DNA from: UBA2040 sp041751955 | GTDB lineage: Bacteria; Bacteroidota; Bacteroidia; Flavobacteriales_D; Crocinitomicaceae | Direction: 5' to 3' | NCBI GenBank assembly: GCA_041751955.1 | Contig: JBGSIB010000020.1 | Coordinates: 1-25,092, forward strand | Length of the DNA: 25,092 nt | In this document: positions 13,293 to 23,054 of the stretch, piece by piece | Position numbering within the stretch: position 1 is the stretch's first letter | How the letters are laid out: every line of letters starts with the position of its first letter | The notes under the pieces: generated by a model | Seen by the model: only the letters and a program-made list of their open reading frames with translations | What the model was told of the DNA's origin: nothing | Database searches by the model: none | Translations under genes and position numbers: made by a program

Positions 13293-16200
13293 ATGAAGCT
13301 GAAACTTCTTTTGTCGTTTTTATTCCCGCTATTTGTTCAAATCGCCCATGGACAAGCTTCATCATTTCGCACATTTTCTGTGAATGAAGGAGTAGCTCAA
13401 TCTCAGGTTTATGCCTTGTTACAAGATCATCAGGGCAATATTTGGATGGGAACTCGTGGTGGAGGAATTTCAAAGTTCGATGGTAAAAAATTTACGACAA
13501 TTTCTGAGCGAAATGGCTTGGTGAATAGCTTCATTCATAAAATAATTCAAGGGAAAGACCGACGAATTTGGATAGCGACCAACAACGGGGTAAGCGTCTT
13601 CAATGGACGAGATTTTACTTCGTACAAATTGCCAGTAGTCCAAGGAAATTTGATTGTTTATGATTTGTGTTTTATAGATGAAAATGAGCTTTGGCTCGGC
13701 ACAAGCAAAGGTATTTACACGATAGTTGATGGAAAGCTCTCGGAGAAAAACACGGACTTAAAATTTGAAAGTCAGAATGTTAGCGCTATTTACAAAGATT
13801 CAAAAGGCGTTGTTTGGGTGGGAACGAATACTGGAATTCATCGAGTGAAAAAATCAGGTTCAAAATGGATGCGCACTTTCATGGGTGACAATAACCGACT
13901 CATGCAGAATGCCATAACTTGTTTTCGAGAAGATGAAAAAGGGCGTTTGTATTTCGGGACGTATGGCGACGGAATGTATTGTTTCAATGGCCAACAAACC
14001 TATCGATTGGACTTGAATCGAGAGCTGTACAAATCCAGTATTTTCGATATTTATTTTGATAAAGAAGGTCTTTGCTGGATTGCGACATTGCGTGAGGGAA
14101 TTGTACAGTACAATCCATTCACCAAGGCTTTCACGACTTTCAATCAAAATCAAGGTTTAAGCAATAATCACGTTCGAAGTATTTTACAAGATAACTCCGG
14201 AAATATGTGGTTTGGCACTTCTGGAGGTGGAGCTTGTCAATTCAATGGTTCCGAATTCTCACATTTCACAACATCTTCTGGTTTAGGCGCCAACTTTGTG
14301 TACAGTATTTACAGAGATCGTGAAAATCGACTTTGGATAGGAACAGGGCAGAATGGAGTTAGTTTGCTGGTTGATAATCGATTTGAACAATTTAATTCAA
14401 GCAATGGTTTTGAAAACACCAAAGTAAAATCTATAGCTGAAGATAATTTGGGAAATATTTATTTGGGAACGGAGGGCAAAGGTGTTTTTCGCTATAAAAA
14501 TGGAAAATTTGAAGTGGTTCTCGGGACCGAAAAGCAATACGTTCGAGAAATGAAACAACATCCCGACGGAAGCATTTGGGCGGCGACATCGGGAGCGGGC
14601 TTATTGCAAATTGATCCCGATCAAAACAAAGTTGTCCAACAATTCAATTATTCCAACGCGCGATTGCTTCAAAGCAGGCTGACCTGTTTGCACATCGACA
14701 AATTTGGACGCATTTGGTATGGAGCAGAATCCTATGGTTTAGGAATAATTGACCCAAAAACCAAGCAAACATGGCGATTTACAACGAAAGAAGGTTTGCC
14801 GTCGGGTGCCATTCGGTCAATCGCTGGAAGTGAGTCGGGTGTCATTTGGGTGGGAACAGCAGGTGCCGGCATCGTGCAATTTCAAGATGTTCAAGAACCA
14901 AAGATCCTTGGAAAAATTGGTTTGGATGAAGGGTTGTTTTCGGCGAATGTCTATTTGTTGGTGACGGACAAGAATGGAAATTTAATTGTAGGAACGGAAT
15001 CGGGATTGGACGAAATTCGCTTCAATCGAAAAGGGGAAATTCTCAAAATAAAGCACTTTGGAAAAAGCGATGGTTTTTATGGCGTTGAAACCTGTCAGAA
15101 TAGTGTTTATAAAGATGCTGACGGAAAAATGTGGTTTGGAACCATCAACGGATTGACTTGCTATAATCCAGAAAATGCGAGCGAAAACAAAACGCCGCCG
15201 TTAATTTCTTTGGCGGATGTGCAGTTATTTTATGAAAGTTTGACCAAGACGAAATACACGTCATTCATTGAGAATTGGGGTGAGGTTTCGCGTATTCATT
15301 TGCCGTATGATCAAAATCACTTGAGTTTCTTGTTCAATGGAATTAATCTTCGGAATCCGGATGGTGTGGATTTTTCTTGGAAAATGGAAGGAATGGAAGA
15401 TGAATGGTCACCTTGGTCGAAAGAACAGAGAATTGTTTATTCCAACTTAAATTCAGGCAACTATACTTTTTTACTTCGAGCAAAGAATGAGGATGGTGCT
15501 GTGACCCAAAAGTCTTTGCGAGTTGCTGTTGAAATTGAGACACCATTTTGGAGAAAAACATGGTTTTACATTGCGGTATCAGGCTTCTTTTTATTCGGAA
15601 TTTTCTTGCTTTTTAAATGGCAAACCAACCGTATTCGAAATAAGGCAAAAAAGGCTCAAGAACAGGCGGAAATGGAAAGAAACCTCCTGGAATTAGAGCA
15701 AAAAGCCTTGCGTTTGCAAATGAATCCGCATTTTATTTTTAATGCTTTGAATTCCATTCAAGGTTTAATTGGGACACAAAATGAGACCGAGGCGCGATAT
15801 TATTTGGCTAAGTTTTCGAGATTGATGCGACAAATTTTGGACAATTCGCGTCAAGCGACCATCACACTTGAAGAAGAGAAAGCGACTTTGGAAAATTATC
15901 TTTTGATAGAACAATTCTGTAATGGCAATCGATTTGATTATGCAATAAAAATGGATTTAGTAACCGAACCCAATTACATCGAAATGCCTCCCATGATGAT
16001 TCAGCCCTATGTTGAAAATGCTATTAAACATGGTTTTAAATTCCAGAAAGAGGATGACAGACGTGGAAATTTGTCCATTCATTTTACAGAAACAGAAAGA
16101 GGAATAGTTTGCGAAATTGAAGACAACGGTATCGGTCGAGCAAAAGCAAAAGAGTTAGCTGAGAAGAGTGTGGAAGGTTTTCATGTTTCCACGGGTTTGA

Positions 16201-16331
16201 ATGTTACCCAAGAACGATTAGATTTGTTAAGTGAAGACAAGGCGAATTATTCAGTTGGAATAGAAGATTTGACAACAGAAACGGGTGAAGCCAGGGGAAC
16301 AAAAGTACGAATCAGCATACCATTCTTATGA
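13293..16331 (+). CDS. Propeller-type sensor histidine kinase, LytS/His_kinase family
   Basis: This 1012-residue membrane sensor has a signal peptide (to about residue 21), then about a dozen two-component propeller repeats (Reg_prop; recurring NIWMGTRGGGISKFDG-like units) forming a large periplasmic beta-propeller sensor to about 630. A Y_Y_Y domain follows (FSWKMEGMEDEWSPW, about 675-740), then a membrane segment (about 759-778), a short coiled coil, and a His_kinase (PF06580) domain with MNPHFIFNALNSIQG (phospho-acceptor His813), QPYVENAIKHGF (N-box Asn909) and EDNGIGRAKA (944-953). Unlike hybrid propeller regulators it has no receiver or AraC output; the output is the LytTR protein whose gene overlaps by 4 bases (ATGA). 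The ligand is unknown. Confidence 0.93.
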   Translation: MKLKLLLSFLFPLFVQIAHGQASSFRTFSVNEGVAQSQVYALLQDHQGNIWMGTRGGGISKFDGKKFTTISERNGLVNSFIHKIIQGKDRRIWIATNNGVSVFNGRDFTSYKLPVVQGNLIVYDLCFIDENELWLGTSKGIYTIVDGKLSEKNTDLKFESQNVSAIYKDSKGVVWVGTNTGIHRVKKSGSKWMRTFMGDNNRLMQNAITCFREDEKGRLYFGTYGDGMYCFNGQQTYRLDLNRELYKSSIFDIYFDKEGLCWIATLREGIVQYNPFTKAFTTFNQNQGLSNNHVRSILQDNSGNMWFGTSGGGACQFNGSEFSHFTTSSGLGANFVYSIYRDRENRLWIGTGQNGVSLLVDNRFEQFNSSNGFENTKVKSIAEDNLGNIYLGTEGKGVFRYKNGKFEVVLGTEKQYVREMKQHPDGSIWAATSGAGLLQIDPDQNKVVQQFNYSNARLLQSRLTCLHIDKFGRIWYGAESYGLGIIDPKTKQTWRFTTKEGLPSGAIRSIAGSESGVIWVGTAGAGIVQFQDVQEPKILGKIGLDEGLFSANVYLLVTDKNGNLIVGTESGLDEIRFNRKGEILKIKHFGKSDGFYGVETCQNSVYKDADGKMWFGTINGLTCYNPENASENKTPPLISLADVQLFYESLTKTKYTSFIENWGEVSRIHLPYDQNHLSFLFNGINLRNPDGVDFSWKMEGMEDEWSPWSKEQRIVYSNLNSGNYTFLLRAKNEDGAVTQKSLRVAVEIETPFWRKTWFYIAVSGFFLFGIFLLFKWQTNRIRNKAKKAQEQAEMERNLLELEQKALRLQMNPHFIFNALNSIQGLIGTQNETEARYYLAKFSRLMRQILDNSRQATITLEEEKATLENYLLIEQFCNGNRFDYAIKMDLVTEPNYIEMPPMMIQPYVENAIKHGFKFQKEDDRRGNLSIHFTETERGIVCEIEDNGIGRAKAKELAEKSVEGFHVSTGLNVTQERLDLLSEDKANYSVGIEDLTTETGEARGTKVRISIPFL

Positions 16332-17071
16332 TCAAAGCGATATTAATTGACGATATAGAACAAGCCAGAATCACCTTCAAAAAGGACTTGGAAGTTTATT
16401 CGCCAGATGTTGAAATCATAGGTGAAGCATCTGGTGTTGTGGAAGGAGCAAAATTGCTGAAAAACATACAGCCAGATATTTTATTCCTGGATATCCAAAT
16501 GCAGGACGGAAGCGGTTTTGATTTGCTAGACATTCTTCCCGAAATCAATTTCAAAATTATTTTTATAACAGCTTCAGATGCGCATGCGATCAAGGCTTTT
16601 CGTTACGCGGCGATTGACTATTTATTGAAACCTGTTGACCCCGATGAATTGAAAGCGGCTTTGGAAAAATATCGCGCGCATCAACCGGATGAAAGCGAGA
16701 AGTATAAACTCTTGAACGATTCTTTGAAAAACGCGAATAAACTTAACGAGCGATTGGCTTTGCATGCCCAAGATAAAATTCACATTGTTAACATAAAAGA
16801 TATCCTTCGCTGCGAAAGCAACATCAACTACACAGAGTTTTTCTTCTTAGACGCCAAGCGAATTGTCGTTTCGAAAACCTTAAAAGAATTTGAGGATATT
16901 CTGTCAGACCAAGGATTTTACCGTGTCCATCAATCACATTTAGTGAACACAAAAATGATCAAGGAATTTGTGAAAACCGAAGGCGGACATCTCATTATGT
17001 TGGATGGAAAAATGGTTCCTGTTTCTACGCGCAAAAGACCGGAGGTGGTGAAGATGTTGGATGAGTTGTAA
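16328..17071 (+). CDS. LytR/AlgR-type response regulator (REC-LytTR)
   Basis: This 247-residue cytoplasmic transcription regulator has an N-terminal receiver domain with acidic residues Asp8/Asp9, phospho-acceptor Asp55 in FLDIQM, Thr81 and Lys101 in LLKPVDPDE. A linker helix (about 118-140) leads to a C-terminal LytTR DNA-binding domain (about 145-245) with IVNIKDILRCESNINYTEFF, RVHQSHLVNTKMI and VPVSTRKR. Its ATG overlaps the kinase stop, so the pair is translationally coupled and almost certainly cognate. Targets are not visible. The flanking pbpC and alpha-2-macroglobulin genes are natural candidates by position. The gene ends 8 bases before a terminator hairpin. Confidence 0.95.
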   Translation: MIKAILIDDIEQARITFKKDLEVYSPDVEIIGEASGVVEGAKLLKNIQPDILFLDIQMQDGSGFDLLDILPEINFKIIFITASDAHAIKAFRYAAIDYLLKPVDPDELKAALEKYRAHQPDESEKYKLLNDSLKNANKLNERLALHAQDKIHIVNIKDILRCESNINYTEFFFLDAKRIVVSKTLKEFEDILSDQGFYRVHQSHLVNTKMIKEFVKTEGGHLIMLDGKMVPVSTRKRPEVVKMLDEL

Positions 17072-17078
17072 AAATGAA

Positions 17079-17110
17079 AAAGACGGATTGTTTAAAAGCA
17101 ACCCGCCTTT
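17079..17110. terminator. Bidirectional hairpin terminator between converging units
   Basis: GACGGATTG (17082-17090) and CAACCCGCC (17099-17107) flank an 8-base loop, extended by A/T pairs. In the - strand transcript all nine positions pair (two G-U wobbles), followed by a T run. On the + strand there are two mismatches and a TTTCTTTT tail. It would end the alpha-2-macroglobulin unit efficiently and the LytTR gene less so. Confidence 0.7.
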
Positions 17111-17132
17111 CTTTTCAGATGAGCAGTTTAAT

Positions 17133-17252
17133 TTATTTTTTTGTTCCGCCCTTTTGTCCTTTACTGGTTGTAGGCGGATTGTTTCCTCTGTCTCCCCCTG
17201 AAGGATTTCCTGTTGTGCTTGGACCATTATTTGGTCGTACTGATTTACCCAT
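17133..17252 (-). CDS. Small Pro/Gly/Asn-rich basic protein (39 residues)
   Basis: An ATG at 17252 opens a 39-codon frame ending at TAA 17133, starting MGKSVRPNNGPSTTGNPSGG and ending GQKGGTKK. It is strongly biased to Gly, Pro, Asn, Thr and Lys, has no hydrophobic segment, and is predicted disordered and basic. It lies 71 bases after the alpha-2-macroglobulin stop on the same strand and ends 23 bases before a terminator hairpin that works best in this direction. That placement makes a co-transcribed small gene plausible. No family is recognised. A chance ORF is possible, although the biased, codon-consistent composition and the terminator argue for a gene. Confidence 0.5.
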   Translation of the reverse strand: MGKSVRPNNGPSTTGNPSGGDRGNNPPTTSKGQKGGTKK

Positions 17253-17323
17253 AAACACTTGGTTTTGTTTTACCTACTTCTGTTTAGCGTCTGTTTTCGG
17301 CAAATTCCGACGTATTCAAAAAA

Positions 17324-20300
17324 TTAGAATACTTCCGTCCAGAAACCTTTTTCTTGGGCGTGCACACTCCGTTTATACATTGCTTCGGAATAGATTCCTG
17401 GCGCATAAAACTTGCCTTTGTAGCTGGCGTTTAATTGAATTTTTATCGTTTTCGTTTCGGTGGGTGCCAAATCAAAGAAGGTATTCACTCTGTCGTCTCT
17501 TATGTCTTGATAAAGATTGAAAACTTGTTGAGCTCCACCTTCCATGAAACGGGTGTTGTGAATTTCCCATCCGCTTGGGAAGATATGCTGCAAGCACATT
17601 TCTTTGTATAAAGTGTTCTTGCTTGGATTCGTTATTTTGACGTGAACTATAAAGTCAGTTCCTTGTTTTAATTTTTCAGGCTTGATGCGATTATTTTCCA
17701 TGTCTCTGTAGTCAATGCTGATATTTAAACCTTTGTTTTCAGATTTTTCAAACCCAGTTTTGGACACTTTTTCGAGGGCAACGCTTATGTACATTCTTCC
17801 AGAACCGTTGTTTTTCACGGTAAAATCTTTCGCGCCGTTCATGGTTTTTTCTTTGAAGAAAATGGAGCTTTGACGTTTTGTGCCGACAACGTCATAGTTT
17901 TTCCCACCAAGATTGGTAATTTGACCTTTAACTCCAGGATTAGATTTTGTAGAAGTGCTCGTCAAAGCAATGAGACAGTATCCCGTTTCTTGGGTGCTCA
18001 TCCATCTGGAGGAAGTCATTTCATTTGCAACCTCTTCCACTAAAGATTTACTTCGGTTGTAATCAATCATTTGACAAGCTTCTAGAATCATCGCTTTATC
18101 GCGTAAACTGGAACCGTAGGTGTAACTGAATTCGGCATAATCATCTGTTTTAAAGGTCAATCCACTTATCATCTGTTGTGCTATTTCATGTTGACCAGCC
18201 AAATGATAGGCAGCGGCTAGTCTCCATTTTGCCATGGATTTCAGACCAATGGTTTCACGCAATCTATTCATGGAACTCAAATCCGCTGCATCGGCCAAAG
18301 CAAGTGTATAAAGGCGATAAGCTTGAATCAACTGATGCGATTCTGTTGCTCGCCAATGCGCGATGTAGGAACCATCATTTTCCCATTTTTTAGCTTCGTC
18401 CAGTTGAAATTCAATCCATTTCTTTTTCATACCAATGGGCAAAGTGTAACCTCGTTCTTCCGCCGCGAGAATGAAATGACCAGCATAATTCGTTCCCCAA
18501 TCGCTTGCATCATGATTTCCCGGCCAATAGGCGAAACCTCCTTGCGAAAGCTGAAAAGATTGATAACGAAGCAATCCCGCTTTGATGTTTTTCTCCATTT
18601 CCTTTTTGTCTTCGTCGGAGCAATCCATTACCTCCAAAGCCATAAGTTGAGGAAACACTGCAGATGTTGTTTGCTCTATGCAACCATAAGGATAGTGAAT
18701 CAATTCCCGCAAACGACCGCTCAAATTAATGGAAGGTGTCGAACTCATTTCTACCGAAAGACGATGCGAACCTTTAATGCCGTCAACAGCAAGTGGAATT
18801 TTGGCGGATTTTCCAGCCTCCAAGACTAAAGTTTGCGTTTGAACGCTCACCGGATTAGGACTTCGCACATCTACTTCAAATTCTTGAACGGCCGTTTCAT
18901 TTCCACTTTTCGCCGTGATTTTAATTGTGGCAATGCCAAGTTGGTCGGCTACTTTCATTTCAAAATTGGCGATATCGTCTCCAATATTATCGAAGTATAA
19001 TTTTTGTGTTTTTCCTTTGGTCAAAGTGAGAAATTCATTTGTAGTCACTTCAATATCAACTGCTTTCACAAAAGTTTCCATAGCAAAAACATTAACGGGA
19101 AGCTGAATCGTTTCACCTGGAGCAATAACTCTTGGTAAAGTTCCTAGCACCATCAATGGTTTTTTGATAAGGACCGTTTCTTCAGCTGAACCATATGATT
19201 TATCGTTATGAGCAACCACCATGACGCGAACAGAACCAATGTAAGCGGGAAGGTCTATCGAATGGTTTTTCTTGCCACCGGCTGGCAAAACGAAAGGTCC
19301 GAGAAAATGCACCATGGGTTTGAATCGATTGGCTTTTGGTCCAGCACCGTCATCCGCTTCACCATCTCCACCTATGCTTAAAAGACGATCTAATTTTCCT
19401 GAATATGCACCAATTACATCATTGTACATGTCCCAAGTTCTAACGCCTAACGCTTCGCGAGCGTAGAAGGTATGCCATGGATTTGGTGTATTGAATCGAG
19501 TTAAATCCAGCAATCCATCATCGACAACAGCTAAGGTGTAGGTCATGTTTTTCCCGTTTTGTTCGCTTACACCAATAGAGGCTTTTGAATTGGGACGCCA
19601 TTGTTTATCTACGACTAAATTGGGTTGTAAATGCGTGTTGGGATCGTCAACAAGAATAGGAACGACGCCATACATGCGAATCGGCAAATCATTTACTGTG
19701 CTGGAATGCGGTTGTATCATTGTGACGTGCACAAAAGCATTGGGAGACATATCAGCCGTTGTTTCGAAAGAAGTTGTCGTTTCTCCTTTTACAGTATTCA
19801 CCCAATATTTTTTGACAATTCTTTTTCTTGTTTCTATGGAAATCAATGCTTTTCCAACTGCTGGAGAAGGGAAACTCACTTTAACCGTTTCACCTTTGAT
19901 GTATTTCTTTTTGTCGCAGGAAAAATTGAGCATAGAGGCAAATTCATTGGTCCGGTTGTTGGCACGGTTCCAATACGGGTAATCGATAGAAACGATTTTT
20001 CCAGTTTGGTGACCTCCGTCTTCATCTGTTACTACAACCATAAATCGTCCGTAATCGTGATTGCCTAAACCAAACTTAAATTGAGCAGCACCATTTGTAG
20101 CCACAAGGAGAGAATCAAACACAACGCTGTTGCCATTTCTGCCGAGAAAATTAACTTGTTCGTCTTCGTTTTCCTCATACCACCAGCGCCATTCCATGCG
20201 GTAAATTTTAACATGAATCTTGGTGTTTTTGGTGGTTTTCTGTCCGTTTTCATCCAGAATAACCAAAGGGAAAGTATATTTTTTTCCATTGATCAAAGAC

Positions 20301-22873
20301 TCGTCACTGGAATTTGGGATGCCCAATCCGACATAATTTTGGAAAGGAGAAAACGGTTTTGAAACACGATCTATGCTGAAATTTCCACCTTTTTCGAATA
20401 CACGCGTGGTGTAAATTGCTTTCAACATGCCCGGAGCATCTGAGAAATCTCTAGATCGCAACTTGAATTTGCCTTTTCCTTCTTTGTCCAAGTCTTCGTT
20501 GTACACGACAATAGAGTTACTTTTAAGCTTTCGAATCGGTGAATCAAATTCGTACCCTTTGAATTTTTCAAACGAAGTTTTGCCTGCTGAAAATTCTACG
20601 CCAATCATTGCACGCAATTCCTTAGCTGGAGCGCCATGCAACCATGAACTGACAATTTCTATACTGTCGTCGGAGCTGGTTTCTGAAAAATTGAGTTTCA
20701 TTTTCAAGCGGTTCGGTTTCACCGTTTCTATCTTCAATGATTTTGTGAATTCTCGTTTTCCAATAGAAACTTTAGCGAGATAAATCCCGGTTGGAGCATT
20801 GGCAGTTGTCGCCGTTCTGAAATCGTAATGGTTATTTATAGAAGAATTGGTGGTGATTTCATCTACAACCTGATTGTTTGGGTTGGTCAAAGTGAACTTT
20901 ACCGGATGATTTTCTGGTATTTTATTCATTTGATCTTGCAACACAAAATTCAAATACAAGGAATCCCCTGGTCGCCAAACGCCTCTTTCTCCATAGATGT
21001 AACCCTTGATTTCATTCTGAACCACTTCTCCATCCACATCGAATTTACTGAGTGAATTGCTGTAGCCATCACCTAACTTTAAGTATCCGCGTTGTGAACC
21101 GTATTTGGCGACCAATAAAAAAGGTTTTCGTGGAAGATTCGTCGTCAGCATACCTTGTGCGTCCGTAACACCTGAACTTATCAGCTGTTTCGTATAATCC
21201 ATGTAGTTGATTTCAGCGCCAGCCAATGGTTGAGAAGTCAGCATATCCGTTAAAAAGGCATGCGCTTTTTTGTCTTCATCCAACTTGAAAACGATACCAA
21301 TGTTGGAAGCTAGTATGTTGCGTGTGATGGCTTTACCACGATAATACGATTGTAAACAAGGTGATTTGTCGCCATAATAATCGTCCCAATCATCATATCC
21401 ATCGTCCCAACAATAGGATTCCCAGGTATCCTCTGACCACTCATCTTCCTCATAGATAACGTCATCATCGCCGGCATCGTTTCCAGCAGCCAATTCTTCG
21501 GCTGAGCAGTTACATTCTGCATCGTTTCTGTTGAATTTTATTCCGATACGATAGATAGCACCTTGCTCCGGACGAATCCACTTTTCTAAGCTAAGAACGT
21601 GCTGCGTCCATTGCGTCAACTCATTTTTAGGCACCTTTAAATCCACCTTTTTTTCAATCAATTTTTTGCCAAAACGGGTCAATTGACGGCTACCGTTTAG
21701 ATCATTTACTTGCAGAAAATGGTGAATGTTGTTTTCATAAATTTTTTCAATGCGTACCGTTACAGATTTCAATGCAATGGTTTCAAAAGGAAAAATTAAG
21801 CCTTTCGAATCAGGAAGAATTGAACCTTCTCCTTGAATTCGAAGGCGTGGTTTTGGTGCGTGAAAAACAAGTGTTTTAGAATAAGTGTTTTTCATCGCGT
21901 GATTTTTGATGTTTTTTATTCCTGCTGACACTTTTAAACTGCGCTCGCCTTCAATTCTATTGGGTAAAAACACGCTGACAACGTTGTGTGAAACACTGTA
22001 ATTTAGGTTACGCAGACTTTCAATTTCAATCAGACCCATGAATTGTTGTTCGCTGTTGATTGGTTCTGAAAAAGTGAGGAGAACGATTTGATCGTCTTTG
22101 TCTTGTACCTCCCAATCCGTCATTTCGAAATCATGAACGGATGGTATTTTGATGGTTTTTGTGCCTGAACTTTTGGATTGAATTGGCTCACCGTTCCATT
22201 TGAGAGTCAAATTTGCATCATTTTCTTGGCGGCGTAAACTATCAATTCGATAAACGTATTCATGATAACCTTGTCCTTGCTCAATTTGAACATCGATTTT
22301 TTTACCCATGTATTCGGCAGTCAATACTTTTTGAATATTGGCTGTATCTGCAAAATCTGCCGTATTCAAGGAACCTAGCACATAGCACCATTCTAAGTTA
22401 TAGCTGTCCATGGTATGTGCTTTGGCGCTATTCATTTCAATTTTTTGATCATAAGTGGCAACTTGAAAAGTGAAAGTTTCATATCCTTTATCTACCTGTA
22501 ATATTTTTTCGAGGTCAACAGAAATTGTGTACAAAGTATTGGAAGGCAAGGGTTTGGCTGGAATAAACTCAAGAACTCGATCATTGTTCCATCGAACGGT
22601 TCCTTCTGCCGAAGGACTGATTTCAATTATTTCGGCTAAAAATTTTGGGTTTCGAAAATAAGCTTCGCCATATTTTTCCAGTAAAACAGAATCTACGGAT
22701 TCTTGCAGCTCAATCCGAATTCCATGGGTACGTGATTGCATGCCGCTGGAATAAGCAGCGACATAATTTCGGAACTTGGGATCTACTGATATTATTTTAG
22801 CATGTTTGCTTCCGCAAGAATAGAAAAATCCCATAAGCAGTGCCGAAAAGAAAAGGGTCAATAAGAATTTCAT
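17324..22873 (-). CDS. Alpha-2-macroglobulin family lipoprotein (thioester protease trap)
   Basis: This 1849-residue lipoprotein has signal MKFLLTLFFSALLMGFFYS with lipobox Cys20. Residue +2 is Gly and no acidic surface-export patch follows, so a periplasm-facing outer-membrane anchor is likely. Macroglobulin (MG) domains fill the first ~1100 residues, including the YIYGERGVWRPGDSLYLNF segment typical of bacterial members. The A2M domain carries LAVVDDGLLDLTRF. The thioester motif GCIEQ (Cys1398, Gln1401) is intact, followed by the helical TED domain (GGFAYWPGNHDASDW) and a C-terminal receptor-like domain. A protease cutting the bait region would be trapped covalently. An acidic, Trp/Tyr-rich insert with several Cys spans about 445-505. 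It is longer than E. coli YfhM (about 1650), as usual in Bacteroidota. PBP1C, the usual partner, lies downstream beyond a two-component system. Confidence 0.94.
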   Translation of the reverse strand: MKFLLTLFFSALLMGFFYSCGSKHAKIISVDPKFRNYVAAYSSGMQSRTHGIRIELQESVDSVLLEKYGEAYFRNPKFLAEIIEISPSAEGTVRWNNDRVLEFIPAKPLPSNTLYTISVDLEKILQVDKGYETFTFQVATYDQKIEMNSAKAHTMDSYNLEWCYVLGSLNTADFADTANIQKVLTAEYMGKKIDVQIEQGQGYHEYVYRIDSLRRQENDANLTLKWNGEPIQSKSSGTKTIKIPSVHDFEMTDWEVQDKDDQIVLLTFSEPINSEQQFMGLIEIESLRNLNYSVSHNVVSVFLPNRIEGERSLKVSAGIKNIKNHAMKNTYSKTLVFHAPKPRLRIQGEGSILPDSKGLIFPFETIALKSVTVRIEKIYENNIHHFLQVNDLNGSRQLTRFGKKLIEKKVDLKVPKNELTQWTQHVLSLEKWIRPEQGAIYRIGIKFNRNDAECNCSAEELAAGNDAGDDDVIYEEDEWSEDTWESYCWDDGYDDWDDYYGDKSPCLQSYYRGKAITRNILASNIGIVFKLDEDKKAHAFLTDMLTSQPLAGAEINYMDYTKQLISSGVTDAQGMLTTNLPRKPFLLVAKYGSQRGYLKLGDGYSNSLSKFDVDGEVVQNEIKGYIYGERGVWRPGDSLYLNFVLQDQMNKIPENHPVKFTLTNPNNQVVDEITTNSSINNHYDFRTATTANAPTGIYLAKVSIGKREFTKSLKIETVKPNRLKMKLNFSETSSDDSIEIVSSWLHGAPAKELRAMIGVEFSAGKTSFEKFKGYEFDSPIRKLKSNSIVVYNEDLDKEGKGKFKLRSRDFSDAPGMLKAIYTTRVFEKGGNFSIDRVSKPFSPFQNYVGLGIPNSSDESLINGKKYTFPLVILDENGQKTTKNTKIHVKIYRMEWRWWYEENEDEQVNFLGRNGNSVVFDSLLVATNGAAQFKFGLGNHDYGRFMVVVTDEDGGHQTGKIVSIDYPYWNRANNRTNEFASMLNFSCDKKKYIKGETVKVSFPSPAVGKALISIETRKRIVKKYWVNTVKGETTTSFETTADMSPNAFVHVTMIQPHSSTVNDLPIRMYGVVPILVDDPNTHLQPNLVVDKQWRPNSKASIGVSEQNGKNMTYTLAVVDDGLLDLTRFNTPNPWHTFYAREALGVRTWDMYNDVIGAYSGKLDRLLSIGGDGEADDGAGPKANRFKPMVHFLGPFVLPAGGKKNHSIDLPAYIGSVRVMVVAHNDKSYGSAEETVLIKKPLMVLGTLPRVIAPGETIQLPVNVFAMETFVKAVDIEVTTNEFLTLTKGKTQKLYFDNIGDDIANFEMKVADQLGIATIKITAKSGNETAVQEFEVDVRSPNPVSVQTQTLVLEAGKSAKIPLAVDGIKGSHRLSVEMSSTPSINLSGRLRELIHYPYGCIEQTTSAVFPQLMALEVMDCSDEDKKEMEKNIKAGLLRYQSFQLSQGGFAYWPGNHDASDWGTNYAGHFILAAEERGYTLPIGMKKKWIEFQLDEAKKWENDGSYIAHWRATESHQLIQAYRLYTLALADAADLSSMNRLRETIGLKSMAKWRLAAAYHLAGQHEIAQQMISGLTFKTDDYAEFSYTYGSSLRDKAMILEACQMIDYNRSKSLVEEVANEMTSSRWMSTQETGYCLIALTSTSTKSNPGVKGQITNLGGKNYDVVGTKRQSSIFFKEKTMNGAKDFTVKNNGSGRMYISVALEKVSKTGFEKSENKGLNISIDYRDMENNRIKPEKLKQGTDFIVHVKITNPSKNTLYKEMCLQHIFPSGWEIHNTRFMEGGAQQVFNLYQDIRDDRVNTFFDLAPTETKTIKIQLNASYKGKFYAPGIYSEAMYKRSVHAQEKGFWTEVF

Positions 22874-23054
22874 AATGTCTGGTTTTAGAATGATGAACCA
22901 AATATGAAGGCTTCTTACAAAAGAACAGGCGCTGTTTGAATCCGCGTGCTTAGGTTTTGATTATTCGTTTGCGAATGAGGATTATTTGATTTGAACTAAA
23001 GTCTTTTTATTCATTTTTTAAAGAATAATACATTATTTCTTTATTTTCGTAAAG
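22874..23054. other. Divergent promoter gap between alpha-2-macroglobulin and sigma factor genes
   Basis: This 181-base AT-rich gap contains a short perfect hairpin, ATTCG-TTTG-CGAAT, at 22963-22976. TATTTTCG at 23042-23049, one base off the TAnnTTTG box, ends 5 bases before the sigma-factor start. No ORF or RNA gene is seen. Confidence 0.4.

Noticed and set aside
17074..17520. A 148-codon + strand ORF after the LytTR gene
   Set aside because: It runs antisense through the terminator, the 39-residue ORF and the end of the alpha-2-macroglobulin gene. Its protein has no family features and its composition fits a shadow frame.
18323..20362. Several + strand ORFs of 70-170 codons opposite the alpha-2-macroglobulin gene
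   Set aside because: All lie antisense to a gene with intact domains, have no start signals and resemble no family.
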